From Lagopus muta (lineage: Eukaryota; Chordata; Aves; Galliformes; Phasianidae): a stretch of 64,000 bases of DNA. The position numbers and the translations under genes are program-made. The DNA lies in the NCBI RefSeq assembly GCF_023343835.1, contig NC_064443.1, positions 19,665,501 through 19,729,500 of the forward strand, written 5' to 3'. The notes below the pieces were generated by a model that had not been told where the DNA came from, did not search any database, and worked only from the letters and a program-made list of their open reading frames with translations. Positions within the stretch are counted from its first letter, which is position 1, and each line of letters opens with the position of its first letter. Below, piece after piece: positions 36,601 through 51,600 of the stretch.

Positions 36601-39600
36601 CTGAGAAAGTGAACTCGTCCCTCCTGCCAGCTCTTTCTGTTGGGTGAGGTAGTATGGGAAAAAAATGATGCTTCCAGTAAGGGAGGACAGTCCTTTGTCT
36701 GAACACCTTTAAGATGTGGTTATGTTTTGGACTTTGCAATATTTTTATATTAACTTATGTTAATAACTTGATTATTTCTCTAATGAAATCAAGTCATAAT
36801 ATTTCTGAGGAAGGTTACCCCTCTCACAGACCTATTTTGAGAATTAGAAAAAAATTCCAGAGATTCAAATCTAGCCTTTCTGACAAGATAGAAGACTGAG
36901 CAGTATCTGAGCAGTGCTGTCTCCAGAGCTCAGAGTACTTTATGTTTGAAACATTAGTGTGAAAAACAGAAAAAAATAATTGCATGCTGATGACTAGAGC
37001 ATGGTATAAGCCCACTGCTTGCAGAACAAATTATAAACATAGCTGCTGAAATCTCAGCACGTAGTTCTCAGCAGTTTCTTGCCTTTCTTAGCCACCTTGG
37101 TCCTACCTCTGTAAGAGCTGACGGGATCTTTTTCTGTTTCTTGAAAGATGAGTAATGGATATTGTGGAAGACTGAAGAGAAGGCACTGCTTGAACACCTG
37201 GATGAAGTTGGAGGAAAGCTCATACTTAGTGGCCGCTCTGGAAGATAAAGAAAATTCAGAAGGGAAGGGAGAAATGGATGAATTGTTCTATGTCATACAA
37301 GGGGTAAGAGATACACGCTAACTAACACAAACAACCAGCTCCTCTGTAGCTGGTTTTTATTTTAGCTTTTCCTTCAAATTACTCTGTTAAGTTTGGTTGG
37401 CTGGCTGGATTTCATAGCATCCTCAAGTACTGGTAATAACCTACAGCTACTTGAAAGCAGTCTGAAAGAAAATTTGGCAATGCAAGAATACAGCTTGGCC
37501 AGGTCCCTTTGGATGGCATCCCTTCCTTCCACTGTATTTACTGCACCGCTCAGCATGGTGTCATCAGTAAACTTGCTGAGAGTGCACTCAGTCACACTAT
37601 CGCAGTCACACTGATAAAGATGTTGAAGAGCGCCAGTCCCAAGACAGACCCTTGGGGGACAACACTTGTCCCTGGCCTCCACCTGGATATAGAGCCATTT
37701 CCCACAGTTATATATACAAATCCCTCCCCCCCCCAATTTATCTTCAATTTGAATGTGTATTTAAATTAGAACATGGACTCATATAGTAATATAGAGAGTT
37801 CTAGTTAGGCAGTAGCTCTACTGTCAGGAATTTCTGCTTCCATCTGTTTCCAGATTAACTTTCTATGTAGAAAAGCTCTTAGTAGCTCTGCACTTTATCT
37901 CAGCATTCCTTGTTGTAAAAGCAACAAGGATAAGGACAGAATGAGGTACAGTAAAGCCACTGTTTTCCTTTAATGGATAATTCACTAGAAATTACAGGGA
38001 ACAGCTATCAGCTCTAATGTTTACATCTCACACTTCTTGCCGTTATACTGGCTTATCAAAAGGCCAGGGAAACCCTCAGAGAACTTAGCTTGCTAAAACA
38101 ATTTTAGCTGCCTTACAGTCTGGGACTTTTGGGACCTCAATACACATGAATTGTGGTTGAAATGAGAAATCCTCTGTCACAAAGGTTAACATAGCAGGCA
38201 GGTCCTAAAAGCATCTCCATTATACAAATAGACAGTATATTTGTCAATTTTGCCAAGAATGGAGGAACTTTACCTCTTTTCTTCAATTCCACATAGCAGC
38301 TGTCACAGACTTTGGCTGCTTGATCTCTGAGGTACTTCATAGGGTACTTGTTTCTTGAACAGTTTCGACATACAATCTGCTCCAGAAAGGAGATTTGCAT
38401 GTAAATATAATTTTAATTGATACGTATGCACATATAAAACAAATCCTCTGAGTTGTTTAGGAGAGAAGGATGGATAGTGGAGCAGATAATTTTGCTACAT
38501 CTGTGTCAGTCAGGGTAAATTTACTGGTTGAACTATAATTACTGTAAATTTACACTGATCTAAGCCGACCAGAATCCCACACAGATTTTAGTTGCACACT
38601 AGTCATGAGAAACCTAACTACCTAACAGAGCAGTGCATTAACAGGTTCTGTGGAAAGTCAAATTCTGGTCTTGATATTGCAAAAAACTTGCAGAAATTAG
38701 AGCGGTGGCAGCCACCATCTTAGCGGTGTGAATAAAGCCTCCCTGAGGAGCTTGTACAGCTCTTACCTTCCCACAGGCGTGGCAATGATGTCGCCTCAAA
38801 GTGAGGGTGAAGTCACAGCCACAGTTCATGCACATCATAACATGGGATACAGGTACCAAAGTAGGAGGCCTCTCACCCAAGGGTATTCCAAGCCTTTCCC
38901 GTAACTTAAAATCAAAGAAGAACAAATCAAGAAGTATTCACACTCCTAAAGTATACCCGTTCAATCCTCCTAATACTGCAGTTCTGTCATTACAGTTCAC
39001 CTGCTAGAATACCCAGTTTTTCGAAGATATAGGTGCAGTGATACACAGATTCTAAGTGCTTCAGCACTGAAAGTCTATGCCCATCAATATATGGTGCTGT
39101 GAAAGGTAGTCAAAACAGATAATAATGGATATAGATCCATTATTGATTGGTCACTGACAACCTTCCACGTGAAGCAAGGACTTTATTCATTGCATATGCA
39201 AATTGCAGACAAGGTCATGAGGTAAAGTCATCTTTTTCTTGGCGGTTTCTGAAATACTAACCCTAAAAAACTCCAGCTCCATAGTTTTCAGCAGGAAAGA
39301 AGCCTAGTTCATTATTTCATTACACCTGGGGCAGTTTTAAGAATGCAGAAGAGAAAGTACCAAAAATCAGTATAAGCTTGTTTATTTTCCAGTGCAAAAC
39401 ATGATGCACACAAAAAGGAATTTATCCCCACAGAATCCAAACATAATCCGTGCTTTCCATGGCAGATCTGGATATATGGAACAACTATAGTAAATGTACT
39501 TATTATTCCTGTTTCTTAGAATACACAAGGCTGCAGTTGTGCATGTGCCTGCCTGTTATCCAAGCCTATGGAGCCATGGTCAGTATGAAACTGATCCCCG

Positions 39601-42600
39601 TTTTCTCTCTGTATATATATATGCATGTGTGTGGATGTATATAAAACAAGTGATGCACAATGCAATTGCTGACCACCTGCTGAACAATGCCCAGCTAGTT
39701 CCCAAGCAATGGCTCTCTTCTCCCCAGCAAACACCCACAGTTTTATAGCTTTTTCACAGTGTCATACAGTATGGTTGGTTTAGGTCAGCTGTCCCTGTTC
39801 TGTCCTCTCCCAGCTTCTTGTGCACCCCCAGTTCCTTCTGACAGTACAGTGGGGGAAGCCGAAATGTCCTTTGTTGTGTGCAGCACATCTCAGCAACAAC
39901 TAAAATAGGCTCGTTTTTCTTCAAAAGCCAAAATGTAGCATTATTCCAGCTAATATGAAGAGAATCCACTCAATTCCATCTAAAACCAGGATAAGAATTT
40001 GTGTCTATTTTTAGACCAGTAAAGATGGTTACTGTTTGGGAACAAATTTTGCTAGTCTTCCTCCAGGTGAACTTGTATTTAAGCAAAGACCACAGAATAC
40101 AGACTGCGATTAACATTTCAGAGGTGGTCTCTAAAGCCATGCACTGTAAATAAGCTTTGTCATTTAGGCTTGCATTCTGATCTTACTGGAATTACTAAGG
40201 ATATCTTGCCCAAGAAACTCTGCATTTTAGCATTTTCTAACTTCTTCCCTTCCCGTTTCTCTTTCCCCTTCAAGCATGAAAGATTCAGCTTCCTCTTACC
40301 TCCACGTTGCTGTGGAAAGTGGAAGTATTGTGAGCTTTGTAGTCATCCGGGATGTGTCTGCTGATACAGCTGTACCAGTCATCCCTTTCCAAGCAAGAGC
40401 TGTGGAATGAAACACAGCAAAGCAGTTAATACCATGTACATCCGGGACCAAAACAAGTGGTTTTTGGATCAGAGGAGAAAAGCTTCACTTTCTGAACTTT
40501 TATTTTTACTCGCTAGTGCACTGAATCAGTAATTTCAAAGCCAAGAACAAAACTGACTTGCACTTTTTCTGGATGATTAGTGTACCTCTATAGTTATTAC
40601 TGTGACTGTGAAGGCACTGCATTCTCTCTTTTTTTTTTTTTTTCTCCAAAGTAGTCTCTGACTTTGCTATGAACTGCTCAATCCTAGATAACATCAGAGA
40701 TAAAAGTGTTTCTTCTTTTGTGTTCATCCTAGTTATTATGTTCTCTAGTGCACATAGTATGAGATGCTTAGATGATCTGCATGTTATGAAATAAGAAATC
40801 TATCACTCATGGTAAAGTTGTGAATGCTTTCGTTTTTCTCTAGCTCAATCACAGACAAGCTCCATGCTCCTGGCAGGACACCAAGACAGCAATTTGGAAA
40901 GCAAATCCTGCATTCCCCTGCGTTGCAGTTACGCAGGGAGACTAGCAGTTCTCCAATCCGGCCTCAAGCTGCCCCCTTTGCACTAGATGCAATAGTGAAG
41001 CACCCTGCTTCTCTACTAGTCCAGCCATCCTAGAAAAGCAGCAAGGCCCTTAATGCCTTTTACTTATGAAATGCATTTGCTCTTTTAGAACCATTAACCA
41101 TGCTGCACGTCTTAGATAGATATTAGATGGTTTTTATGCCGTGACTTCAAACCGTGCATACTGTTTGTTTGAAAACTGCACAGCTCTGGCTGTTGCTAGC
41201 ATCAATCAGTGGAACAGATGTATCTCAGTGTGTTCTCATCTCTGAGCTACACCAGCCACTTTCATGAAAGCTGCCTACTAGAGTTGCTTTTAAAAATTAG
41301 TAGTGGCATCACTGCCAATTGCTGTTCAGCTGTAGCTTCGACACACTATGCTCAGTAAGGCCACCGAACAAGATATCTAGGAATAACTAGTCTTTAGTGA
41401 TCTTAAAAAAATTTAAAAAAAAATGAGAGCTAGGAAATGCTAGATTTGATCAATGATCCTTGACTTGGCATTCCTCTGCACTCTGAGCATAAAGCTTCTG
41501 TAAAATTCAACAGGCTTGTTGCAGCAAAGAGATTCCCAAAAAAGTAAATCATATTTGCTAACCTCTGCACGCCAAGGGCCTATGATACGGGAGATAATCT
41601 CTGACAAGAGTCGCACTAATAGTCAGTCCTTATTACTATCAGAAGTCTAATCAAATTAGGCTTTTTAGAAAATCTCAAGGAGATAACCTGTATTTCCAAG
41701 ATGAAACGCATTCAAAGCCTGCAAAACACTAACAGGAAGTCCTGCTTCAACCTCTATCATTCTTGGAAATTCTTTGAGAATTCCTAATTCTTGCAAATTA
41801 AGACCTGATTTGAAAAACCAAATAAGTCCCTTCCAGTGCAAAACAAATAAATAAAGAGAAATCCTACAGTAACGTAAATTAAATGCTCTTTGGTGAAGAG
41901 ATGAAGATAGACAAGAGGGAAATCTGGTAGTAAAAGCCTGTTATCTAATGCATACCTTCAACCTCTCCTCTGTTCCACTAAACATCTTCAGTCAGTAATT
42001 ACAGATTATTAACCTAATAAAGGTGGGAACAGCATCGATCTGCTGATGAGAAAGATAAATTAAGTCACTGGACACCAGCCTCTCAATTAGCTATTTCACT
42101 GGTCATGAGAAAGCTCAGATAAATGTATGCTGAACTTCCGAGGCTCAGAGAACCTCTGACTTTGATTCACCATTGCTACATTTCAGCCTGAGCGTGACTG
42201 CCCTTTTGTGCTACACTGCGGGTTATCCCTGTGCCGCCTCACACCCTCTTCCTCAGGCAAATAGAGGGTCACACTGTCACTGCACTCTCCTGTCCAGCAG
42301 GGGGCAGCCAGAGAATACAAAAAACTGAACAGGGATGGGATTTTGTCACTGTCGCTCCGTATTAGTCCCCTAGGGAGGGGATACCGACTGCTTTCTCCCA
42401 GTGCTCTGGTGTTTCATAATGGCACTAGACGGTTACCCCTATGTCCAAGCATATTTTGACATGCAAACAACAGTGTAACAACGGTATCAGCTTTCTCCAT
42501 AAAGGCTCTGTAATCAGATCTATTGTCAGCTTAATGCAAGGTAAGAACATAGCTTTTCAATGGGAGACAAAGGCTTTGCAGTGCTGCCTTCTCATATACT

Positions 42601-45600
42601 TATGCCAACTTTTGAGCTTTGGTCAAAGTTTTACTGCCTTTGTACAGTGCACATTCACCTTGTTTTCTGCAAGTGTAAAAGCACAGACACTTGGGTTGTG
42701 ATTGTCAACAACTGGCCTTCTGTCAACAACAGGTCAGGAGCACTGCTGTGCAAACAACAGAAGATGCAGTCTGCAGGGATGCTTGAAGTCTTCTAGTACT
42801 TTTCTGTCTTCGGTGAGTACAGCACTGTGGTTAGGATAGTATGCTGTCCCACTGGCGTCTCATCAGCTCTGTCAGCCAGCACAGAAAGGGAGAGGAGAAA
42901 ATACCTGTTTGCTCCTAGGGCAGATTGGTCAGAATGAGCAGCACAAGGAAAATAAAGGGTCTCTATCCCAGTGTTCTGATAAGAGTCAATTTCAATTCAG
43001 CTGTTATCAGAAGGGTGACCTCAGTCTTCAGCCCTGATTCTATTTACTACCAAAGAAATATAGCTTCTGATGGTCACACATGTTTAGTTTGAGCTAACTA
43101 AGCAGACTTGGCATGAGCACAAAAGCAGAGCATCCCAGGTGTCTTCCTACAGATGCCAACTTCAGTTGCCCAGGATAGAGGGCACATGCAGCAGCTACTT
43201 TCCCTCTACAACAAAGAAACATTTTCCACTTTTGTAATTGTCAGCAGGTAATTCAGAAGTACTGTGTGCATATTTTGAAGGCTGTGATAAGTATGCAGAT
43301 CTAAGGAAATCTCAGATACTTTCTCATTTGCTGGTTATAAGAGGAACCAGACAAAAAGGCTTTGACAGGTATCAGAGCACTGCCCACAGATTGCAAATGT
43401 TCCTAGGAAAATAAGAGCTTCAAATTCTGATTGAGTAAGAGAGTGCCCTCCCTGTCTGCTTACTGCACTGTGTAGTTAAGGGAAATCTGCTGCTTCCAGC
43501 CATGCTGTTGTTAGAGACTTACCGTGTAAAAGTACTTAAAGCTTTGAAGACTTTTTTATTTAAAGAATTGTAATACCATTGCTACCAGGATGTCTTCTAT
43601 AGTAATCTACATCTGAAAATCAATCCATCCACCTTTCTGCTGTAGATCTAGGTAAATTTGCGAGATAGTTGTGGACTAGAAGCATGAAAAAAATACAGTA
43701 CACTGCTATCCTTTGGTCAAACACTGACCTATAATCTCTTTCTGCCATTAGTTTACAATCCCAGAGTAGAGATGCTGACTCCCAGTTGCAGTTAGTACTA
43801 ACACTACACAAATACAATAGTGAAGATCTTTTTAATAGAAAGTCCCATGAGGTTGCCAGTCAAGTTTAATTTTGGCTTTGTTATTTAAGCACTACTAAGT
43901 GCTTTTATATCTACTGCACAATATTACTTACTTTCTATTTTCTCTAGCAATTTTGTAATACTAGTGGTATGAGCTAAAAAGTGTAATTGTGAAAGACAGA
44001 TGTAACATACTCCTGGAGCTACAAGAAAAGAATGTGAAAGATCAATTGAAAGAATTCAGTTTTCTTAAAAAGAGATTTTCTTCTTTCCTCTCTCTTGAAA
44101 ATGTTGTCAGGAGCTGAGTTCTAATCTTCACTTGTTAAATGAACTGAATTAGTTACAGTTTATGAGCTTTGCATTTATAATGATATCATATCTGTGTAAT
44201 GAAGCACTCAGACGCTATCACAATAGCACAGTCCAAAACCAAGTTTAAAAAGAATTAAACACTTGTCAAGAATATGATATTGGTTAGACTGATCTGGAGA
44301 TTTAGCTAGAATGTAGCTTCTGCTGTGGCAGTTTGGAGACAGTACCTTGCTGACAGTGTCAGGCAATATTCATCACATTCAATCTTCAGGACATTTGGGG
44401 CTTTTTCTGTCACTGGGCGGCTCACCTAGAAACAAATGTCATGAACATAAGGGTGTACATGAATTACACTGTACAAGTCTGTATGCAAAGCGATCTCTGA
44501 TGTCCCAGCTCTCTGTTTCATTATTTAAATGCAAGGAGGTGGCTGGTAGGGTTTTCTGCCAATTCTATTGCTAATTTAACAAAGAATGTCCTCTATTTCG
44601 ATATTACGCCAGTTCTAAAGGGAAAACAAAGATTTAATCCAACTACAGAGGTACTGATAAACTCTCAGTCAGAGTTTGATTTTCATATGAGAAGCTCAGG
44701 AGATATTTAGTCTGACAAATGTCAGAGCATGTCAGGTAGAATCCTTCTGTAAAGGATGGAAATAATTTTCTTCTGGACATGTAGACTATACGCCATGAAG
44801 TGCTTCAGATCAGTGAATGCCTGTCTGCAGCCAGGTTCTTTAAGAGCCAAAAATACCCAAGATTCAGCTCAGCTGAAACCTTCTCCTGCCATGTACCGTA
44901 CTAGTTGTCTACTAATAGCAAAAGCTACTTAGAGGAAACACAGCTTCATGGTAATCATGTGATATTATTAACAAACATCTATTATACCAATCACTCTGTA
45001 TTTCAAATGTACTACAGTAAGTATCTGTTACACAGCTCCTTTCTACTTAGAAGTGGAGCACTTTGGTGATTCTTACTTAGCAAGGAACCTAGAGTTATTT
45101 TCAGACTACGAGGTCTTTGGGATGATGAGCCTTCCATGTTTTCAGAAAACCCCAACACAGTTTGTGTCATTTTATTGAAATTAATTATTAGTAACTCATG
45201 TCTTGCATGGTTTCTTCAGCCCCAACCTCCTAACTTGCCACTTCAACTCTTTTTTTTGTATTTCTTAGAAATACAACTTGGCACATTGGCTACAGAACAG
45301 TTATGAAAGTTCTTGGAGGGAGGTATGAGATGGCCAGCTAGGTCAGAAGTAAAGACCATTCCTGCCCAATATTTCTTGTTACACATGAACTAGTGTCAAT
45401 GGATGCTTAGGGAAAGACCGTAAGAACAGGGCAATTGTATCCAGTTTCTGCAACCTGTAGTTATGGAAGTTACTGAACAAAAGATTATATCTGCTTAATT
45501 GCACGTAGTATCACCCAATACACCATTTCCCTATGAAGTTTTAGAATCCATTAACATTTTTCATTTAAAAAGTCAATGGACATGTAGAAAACAGGCAAAT

Positions 45601-48600
45601 GAAAGCTTATGTAAATTGTGAGTGGCAAATGTTTAAGGTTGGTTGGCAACCTGGGGCTCTGCTGAACGTGCTGTAGGGTACAACTATGCATTGGCTAGAG
45701 ACAGAAAAAGTCTTTTTCTGTTTCAGATTTCATGATCTGATAATCTGATAAATCTGATTTTGACTTGCATTATTAATTACCAGCCTGAATAAGACTGTCA
45801 TACAAAGTCACAACCTTACAGATAATCTTTTATATAATTACTTCATACTATGTTTTTCCTTCTGACTCCTGGTCCACCCCCTCTATCTCCTTGACATCAG
45901 CTGGAAATAAGACAAACCAGAAGAGCACTGAGTGCCCAGTGTACAATTTTAATTTCAGCCTATGATACAGATAAAGCATTACCTTCATGTCTGACACAAC
46001 CAGCGTGTTTTTCAGTTGGTATTTTCCATCCTTCTGGGGATACGTGTACAGCAGAACATCATTCATCTGTATAAAGAGAAAGACAAAATCAATCATTTGC
46101 AACAGAATCTGCAAGTCTGACCATTACTCCAGGGGGGATTCCTAGAACAAGCAGCATCTTAAACTGCTTGGACTGTTACTAAAGACGGGTCCAAGTTCCA
46201 CAGCTTAGATGAAGACCTACATTTCCAAAGAGCTCTGTGAAATCCAGATTCAGGATTTTGATTCCTTCCCATTTCTGACTTTTGCTAGCAGCTAAGCAAG
46301 TAGATAATCATCTCCTTTTCATTCAGCTTTGGTTAAATAGCTGCTTGTTTTAAGGGCAGTGCTGTGTCCAAGTCAGGAATGCAGGTTATGCATTTATTAC
46401 ATGGCAATACCAACTAACTGCCCAGGATTCTGCAGCTCTGACTCTCTTAGTCCAGTAACAGTAAAGTTGCATCAAGGCCAGAAGTAGAGCTGGGTTTCAT
46501 AGACTTCTGTTTTCTGGGCAAAAAGGAATTGGAAGTACAGTGTCAAGGTTTCTAAGAATGATTTAGGGATGAATGGTTTGGATGAGAGGAGTAACTGGCT
46601 TTCCTTGCTAGCAGAATTCACCTAAATATGACAGCATCAAGTCTGCAGGCTGCAGCAGAGACAAGTTTATCCATGCTATGCTGAACAGCTGGCACCCACA
46701 GTGCACTCCCTGCCAAAAAGCTCCCACCATATGCTTGGGTTTTTTTGAATGTTTTTGAAAGATAGTTCGTTATGAACCCTATGTTGTCCCATTCAAGTGA
46801 GTGTTAAACATCTTCTGAGTGTCAGCAGAGCAGCCTGAATGTGCGCTGCAGCTACATTTTCCAGGCTGTGACTCAGAAACTTCCTATGCTCCAGTCCTGC
46901 TGGCTAGAGCATTAAACAATCTCTCATTTGATAGCAGCTTCCCACACCCCACTTGCAACACAAGCAGCCTTTGTAGAGAAATTCTTGGAAGGGTGAGATA
47001 AGAGACAATGTACGAGTTGCAAAGTTCTATGATTGTGGGGCAGTCAGGGGGCCTGCCAGCACCAGCAGCCCCATAGTGAACTGCAAAGAGGCCCCAACGT
47101 CCCTGTAAACAGACTGGACTCAGGAAACAGGCGTCCAGCAAACCTCACCAAACATCCTGCCAGGAAGCACCACATTCAACAATATCATCAGCCTGCCCAA
47201 AACCACCAGCTCAAGTAAACTTGTGATACACATCGTGCGCGCACTCACAAAAATGCACACCCCAAAAATGCGTGAATGCATGTGTTACAAATTTGTGTCC
47301 ATTTGAGCTGTGCACAGATGGATCTCTCTTTAGGGGCATATATTCTGAGCACATGTGTGCACACCATCAAAACACAGGCTGAAGGAAGAGGCCAAATACA
47401 ATTTTGGTACATACCTAATTCTTCAGGCATGTACTAACTACAACTTCAGTTTGATGAGCTCATCTCCCAGGATATGCAGGGGTTTATCTTTCAATGCATA
47501 CTCTTCTGCTGATATTTTCTTCATGTTAACTATAGTCAGTGTAAGTTCAATACAAAGAACTTTGAAAAGAGTGCTCATATAATACTATTTTGAGTAGCTA
47601 AGTTAAAAAATTACATGCAGAACTAAGCTAAATTATACTTGTACATACTCATGTCTAATAATTTTCTAGTATGGCAACTGCAGCATCATAAAAAGTATAC
47701 AGTTCTGAAAGTTTTTTGATAAATATCACAGGGCAAGTTCTTGTTCTACCTGAATTTTGCCAGTGTTACAGAATACTTAGATACAGAGGGATTAAAAATT
47801 TAAGTTTCAAAAGACAACATGTAGAAGACTTTATTCTTGGGGCTTTCTGTGTGTTCTGTCCCCTGGATATCAGAACCAAGATAGTACATCGGTCGGGCCA
47901 CATACACTGGCAGAGGAAGGGAAGTGTTACAAAAGGCACAGGCAGCGATGGTGGTAGGCCCTTAAGACTGCATTAGAAAAGTTGCTACTTTCAAAGACAG
48001 AAGTTCGCTGGTAGAGTTACACAGCAGTTTTAAGACCAAAGAGACCATTAAACATCACTTCAATGGTGACAGCATTACAGAAACACTGTCTGCAGTGTTA
48101 GCAGGTAATGCAAAAGCATTCAGATGTTAGTGCAGGAATTAAGTCATTTCACACTGATTTTCTTTCCTGCATTTTCACAATCGCTGCATTGCTACGCAGC
48201 CTAAGCAGCTTTCAGAGGAGAAGACAATTAAGGGCAGGTGGTGTGGGAAATAAATAAATAAATAAAAATATCACTGAACTAAAGGAAAGATCTTTGCCTA
48301 TGACTTTTAAACCACTTCCAAGTTCCAACTGCCCCCCCCTTCAGAGAAACAGTACATGAAGCCTAAGGTGGTTTCAATTTGTGTTAGAGGAGAAAGGAAA
48401 CTTCTGTGCACCTTCTGAGTCTTTAAAGTTACCACAATGGTTTAGTCCATCGTATACTTTGCATGACAGCACTCTTGGTCGTGGTTTGCACTTCCAGCTG
48501 CCAGGAAGTCATGATTTCATTTCTACTTACTATTTTTATAGTCCAAAGATGCAGACTTGAATGAAATCTCTTAAATTCACACTTTCCTCTACTGAAAATA

Positions 48601-51600
48601 TTTACTTTTATACATGAAACTAATGAAGCCATCAGAGAAGTGCAGTGCCAGCACTATGCCCTGTCTCATCTGACCTTTGATTATGACTGCAGTATGTGAG
48701 CAATTGGTAGAGAAGCTTGTGTATCCTACTTATGTAGAAGTAGGAATTGTTATTAATAAGGGGGAAAAAGAAGAATTAATGGCAAATATCTACTCTTTCT
48801 GATAAGCCATCTCTCCTCATAATAGACCTAGGGGGAAAAGCTGTCAACACTTACAGAGACCATAGTGAATATATAATCCAGGCATGTGATCCATTTATTT
48901 TAAAATGAAGTCTGCAAACAATACTTCAATGTTAGTATCAGCAGTAGTGCTCAATACTTTATGGTGCTTTTCAATTTCACAGACATGAACAGGTAATCAT
49001 TGCAAAAATTTTATGACACGCAAGTATTTTCCCCTTCATACAAATGAAAGCATAAATATAACTGTGGTTGTACAGTGAGCTACCTGCAACAAACAGAACT
49101 CACGAGCCTGGAGTCTCAGATCCTCTATAACTTTTCAGTGTTGTGTGTAATGCAGAACAGAAAGCATCAGTGCTAGAGTTGTTTCTCATGTTTTGATTTG
49201 TGAATGCTTAAATTTTTCCAGTTCAGTTTGGATCCATGTAAAGGGCTTTCCAGCCAAATGATTACAGGTTAATTTCTCATAACTGTCTTAAAATTTTGCA
49301 AGGCCTTAACTGAAAACTGCTGCTTTGAATCAACAGAGATCTGAAGGTGTGCTTTCAGAGGGACCGTCTCTAGGTAGCTCACAAAGTTATCAGCTGATTT
49401 ACTTGGTGACATCAGGAACTAAAACCTAGCCTCTGAGCTTCAAGGATAGAAATCTTGTCCAAATACGCCCAAAGGCTGTTTTCATAAACTTTACTAGCAG
49501 GGTTTGTTTTCTGTTTCTGATCAAATCTCCTAGGGCCTCAGAGGAGAATTTAAGCGCAAAGCTTAATCACTGGAAATGTGCACTTCAGTGCTTCCATTTT
49601 CCTGAGCACATTGGAAACCTGCATTCCTTTGCAGAATTATGGCTTAGTTAGAGCTGTATAGAGTTGTGGCAAAAATGGAAGGCTGCACAGCCCTTACTGC
49701 TATGCAGTGCTAACAGGGATATAGAAGGCCTACAGACTTTTACATCCTGATAGCAACCGAAGCCCAGTCAGCACATCACTGCTGACAATGAAATGACGTA
49801 GTGGTGGAGAAGATACGAAAGATACAGTAAAAACAAAAAAAATCCTACCAAGAACAAGTGCCGAGGGTGCCTGTTTTTCCCAGAGACTTTCATCAGTGTT
49901 CCTTCTTTCACAAAGATCTAGAAGGAAAAGAAAAAGTTGTAATCCTGAGACTTCATACTGGAGTTTAAGAAGCAAGAACATACATTCTGTGAGAAGGCAG
50001 CACTCAGCTGCTTTCATCAGCACAGTAAGGGATGGATACCTCAACACATGCTTCTAGCCCTCCTCATTATTAGCCTTAGTCTATGCCTGTGTCAGCCCCG
50101 CTGCTCTTTATTGCTTGCATTTGTCTCTGACAGTTTAGAAACTCCCTTGTGAGACACCAGGCAGTCCTCAGCATACTCTTCTGCATAGCCAACATCTACT
50201 GGGCTTCAAAAGAAGAACTCATCCCCTAATTATGAAAAATCAAACGAACCAAAAAGAAATATTGAGACCTATTCACATAACTAAGCCTGTGTACATGTAC
50301 ATATTTGCAAGCACAATACCTTGTCTGTCCATATTATTATTATGTGAGTAAATAGGAATGTATGTGTAACCAGCTAAATGGTCTGAATGGAAATGTAGGA
50401 TTGAATAACTCAAGAAAGAAATCTTTTAAAGTGTAGAGCAGTTTGGACCTAAGAAAACTGGCAATACTGGAAACATAAGAGGAAAATTTTACATTTGGTG
50501 CTTCAGCTATCCTCTTTCCTGTGTTTCTGTTCATATATTTGTAATGCAATGGAAAGTGCAGCAATGACAGCAGACCAACAAGATCCTAGGCTGCAGCAAG
50601 TGAGGATTTGCTCATACATAATAACTGTGGACATAGGAATACAGGAAAGAAGCTGCTTACCTTTGTCAGGTCTCAAGTATGCAGAGATCTCCAGTGAGAT
50701 ACCCTTGCCTCCACTGTCAACCCTTAAATGAGGTCTGGGAAGGGGTGGATCCTGGCTCCATTCCTTCCAGTCATCTCAGGTACACTGCATGCACCTGAGC
50801 TCCCCAGGGCTGATCCTGCCTACCTACCAGGTGCTCAATCACTGTTTCAAGTTGTGACTTAACATTTAAAAGCGATATCTTGTATTAAAAGCACACTGGA
50901 AAACAGTAACAATGAAAATCTGAAAGTATGTAATCCCCCGATTAGAGTAATCTTACCTAGCCAAATAAAGTTTTGAGCCTTTATAGGCTGCAAGCAGTTT
51001 CTGCTAGCATTTCACACCTTCCAACAGGAGTATAGAAGGAAAACAGCATCTTCTCCAGAACATGATGCCCATGTGGTGGCTTAAGAGAGTGGGAGCAAGA
51101 AGTACAATGGCCACTCACACATGTGAAATCACAGAGCACTGCCAGAGTGATGGTTGCTTACATAAACCAGCGCTACAACTCTTATCACAGTGGGGCAGAA
51201 AACAACACCTGTAGATGTCTGAAATCTTGCTATCCACACAGAAAGAGATAAAGCTGGCCGGAAATTATATCCTTATCGGCACAGTTCTGCCTGCAGCACT
51301 CACCCTTCCTGGCTGGAGGAGGCCGCTTTGCCCTCTCACACTATGCTCAATGTGGACCAGCTTCTGCAAGTTTTCCTAAGGGAGAGAAGCAACATTTAGA
51401 TGACTAGATGGTGACTGCTCTTTAGTCAAACAGGCATACCATCCCTCATCCCTCCTCACCATTTTATTTCTCTGTAACAGTGAAGTGATATTAGAGAATT
51501 AGGTTTCAGAGAGAACTAAGCCCACAGTCTTTAAGTACAGGAAGTCTTCTTCCAGCCTCATAGGTTCTATAGAACCTCACCACCTGCATTCGCATCTGCT

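Noticed and set aside
37374..37736. 120-codon minus-strand frame
   Set aside because: It reads through a CR1 LINE fragment. The residues resemble a decayed LINE segment rather than a host gene.
38137..38273. Downstream donor extending the FGD5 FYVE exon to include GKVPPFLAK
   Set aside because: The only phase-compatible later GT (in ATTTGTATAA) would create a TAG with the next exon. The GTAAAG donor at 38273 is the best supported.
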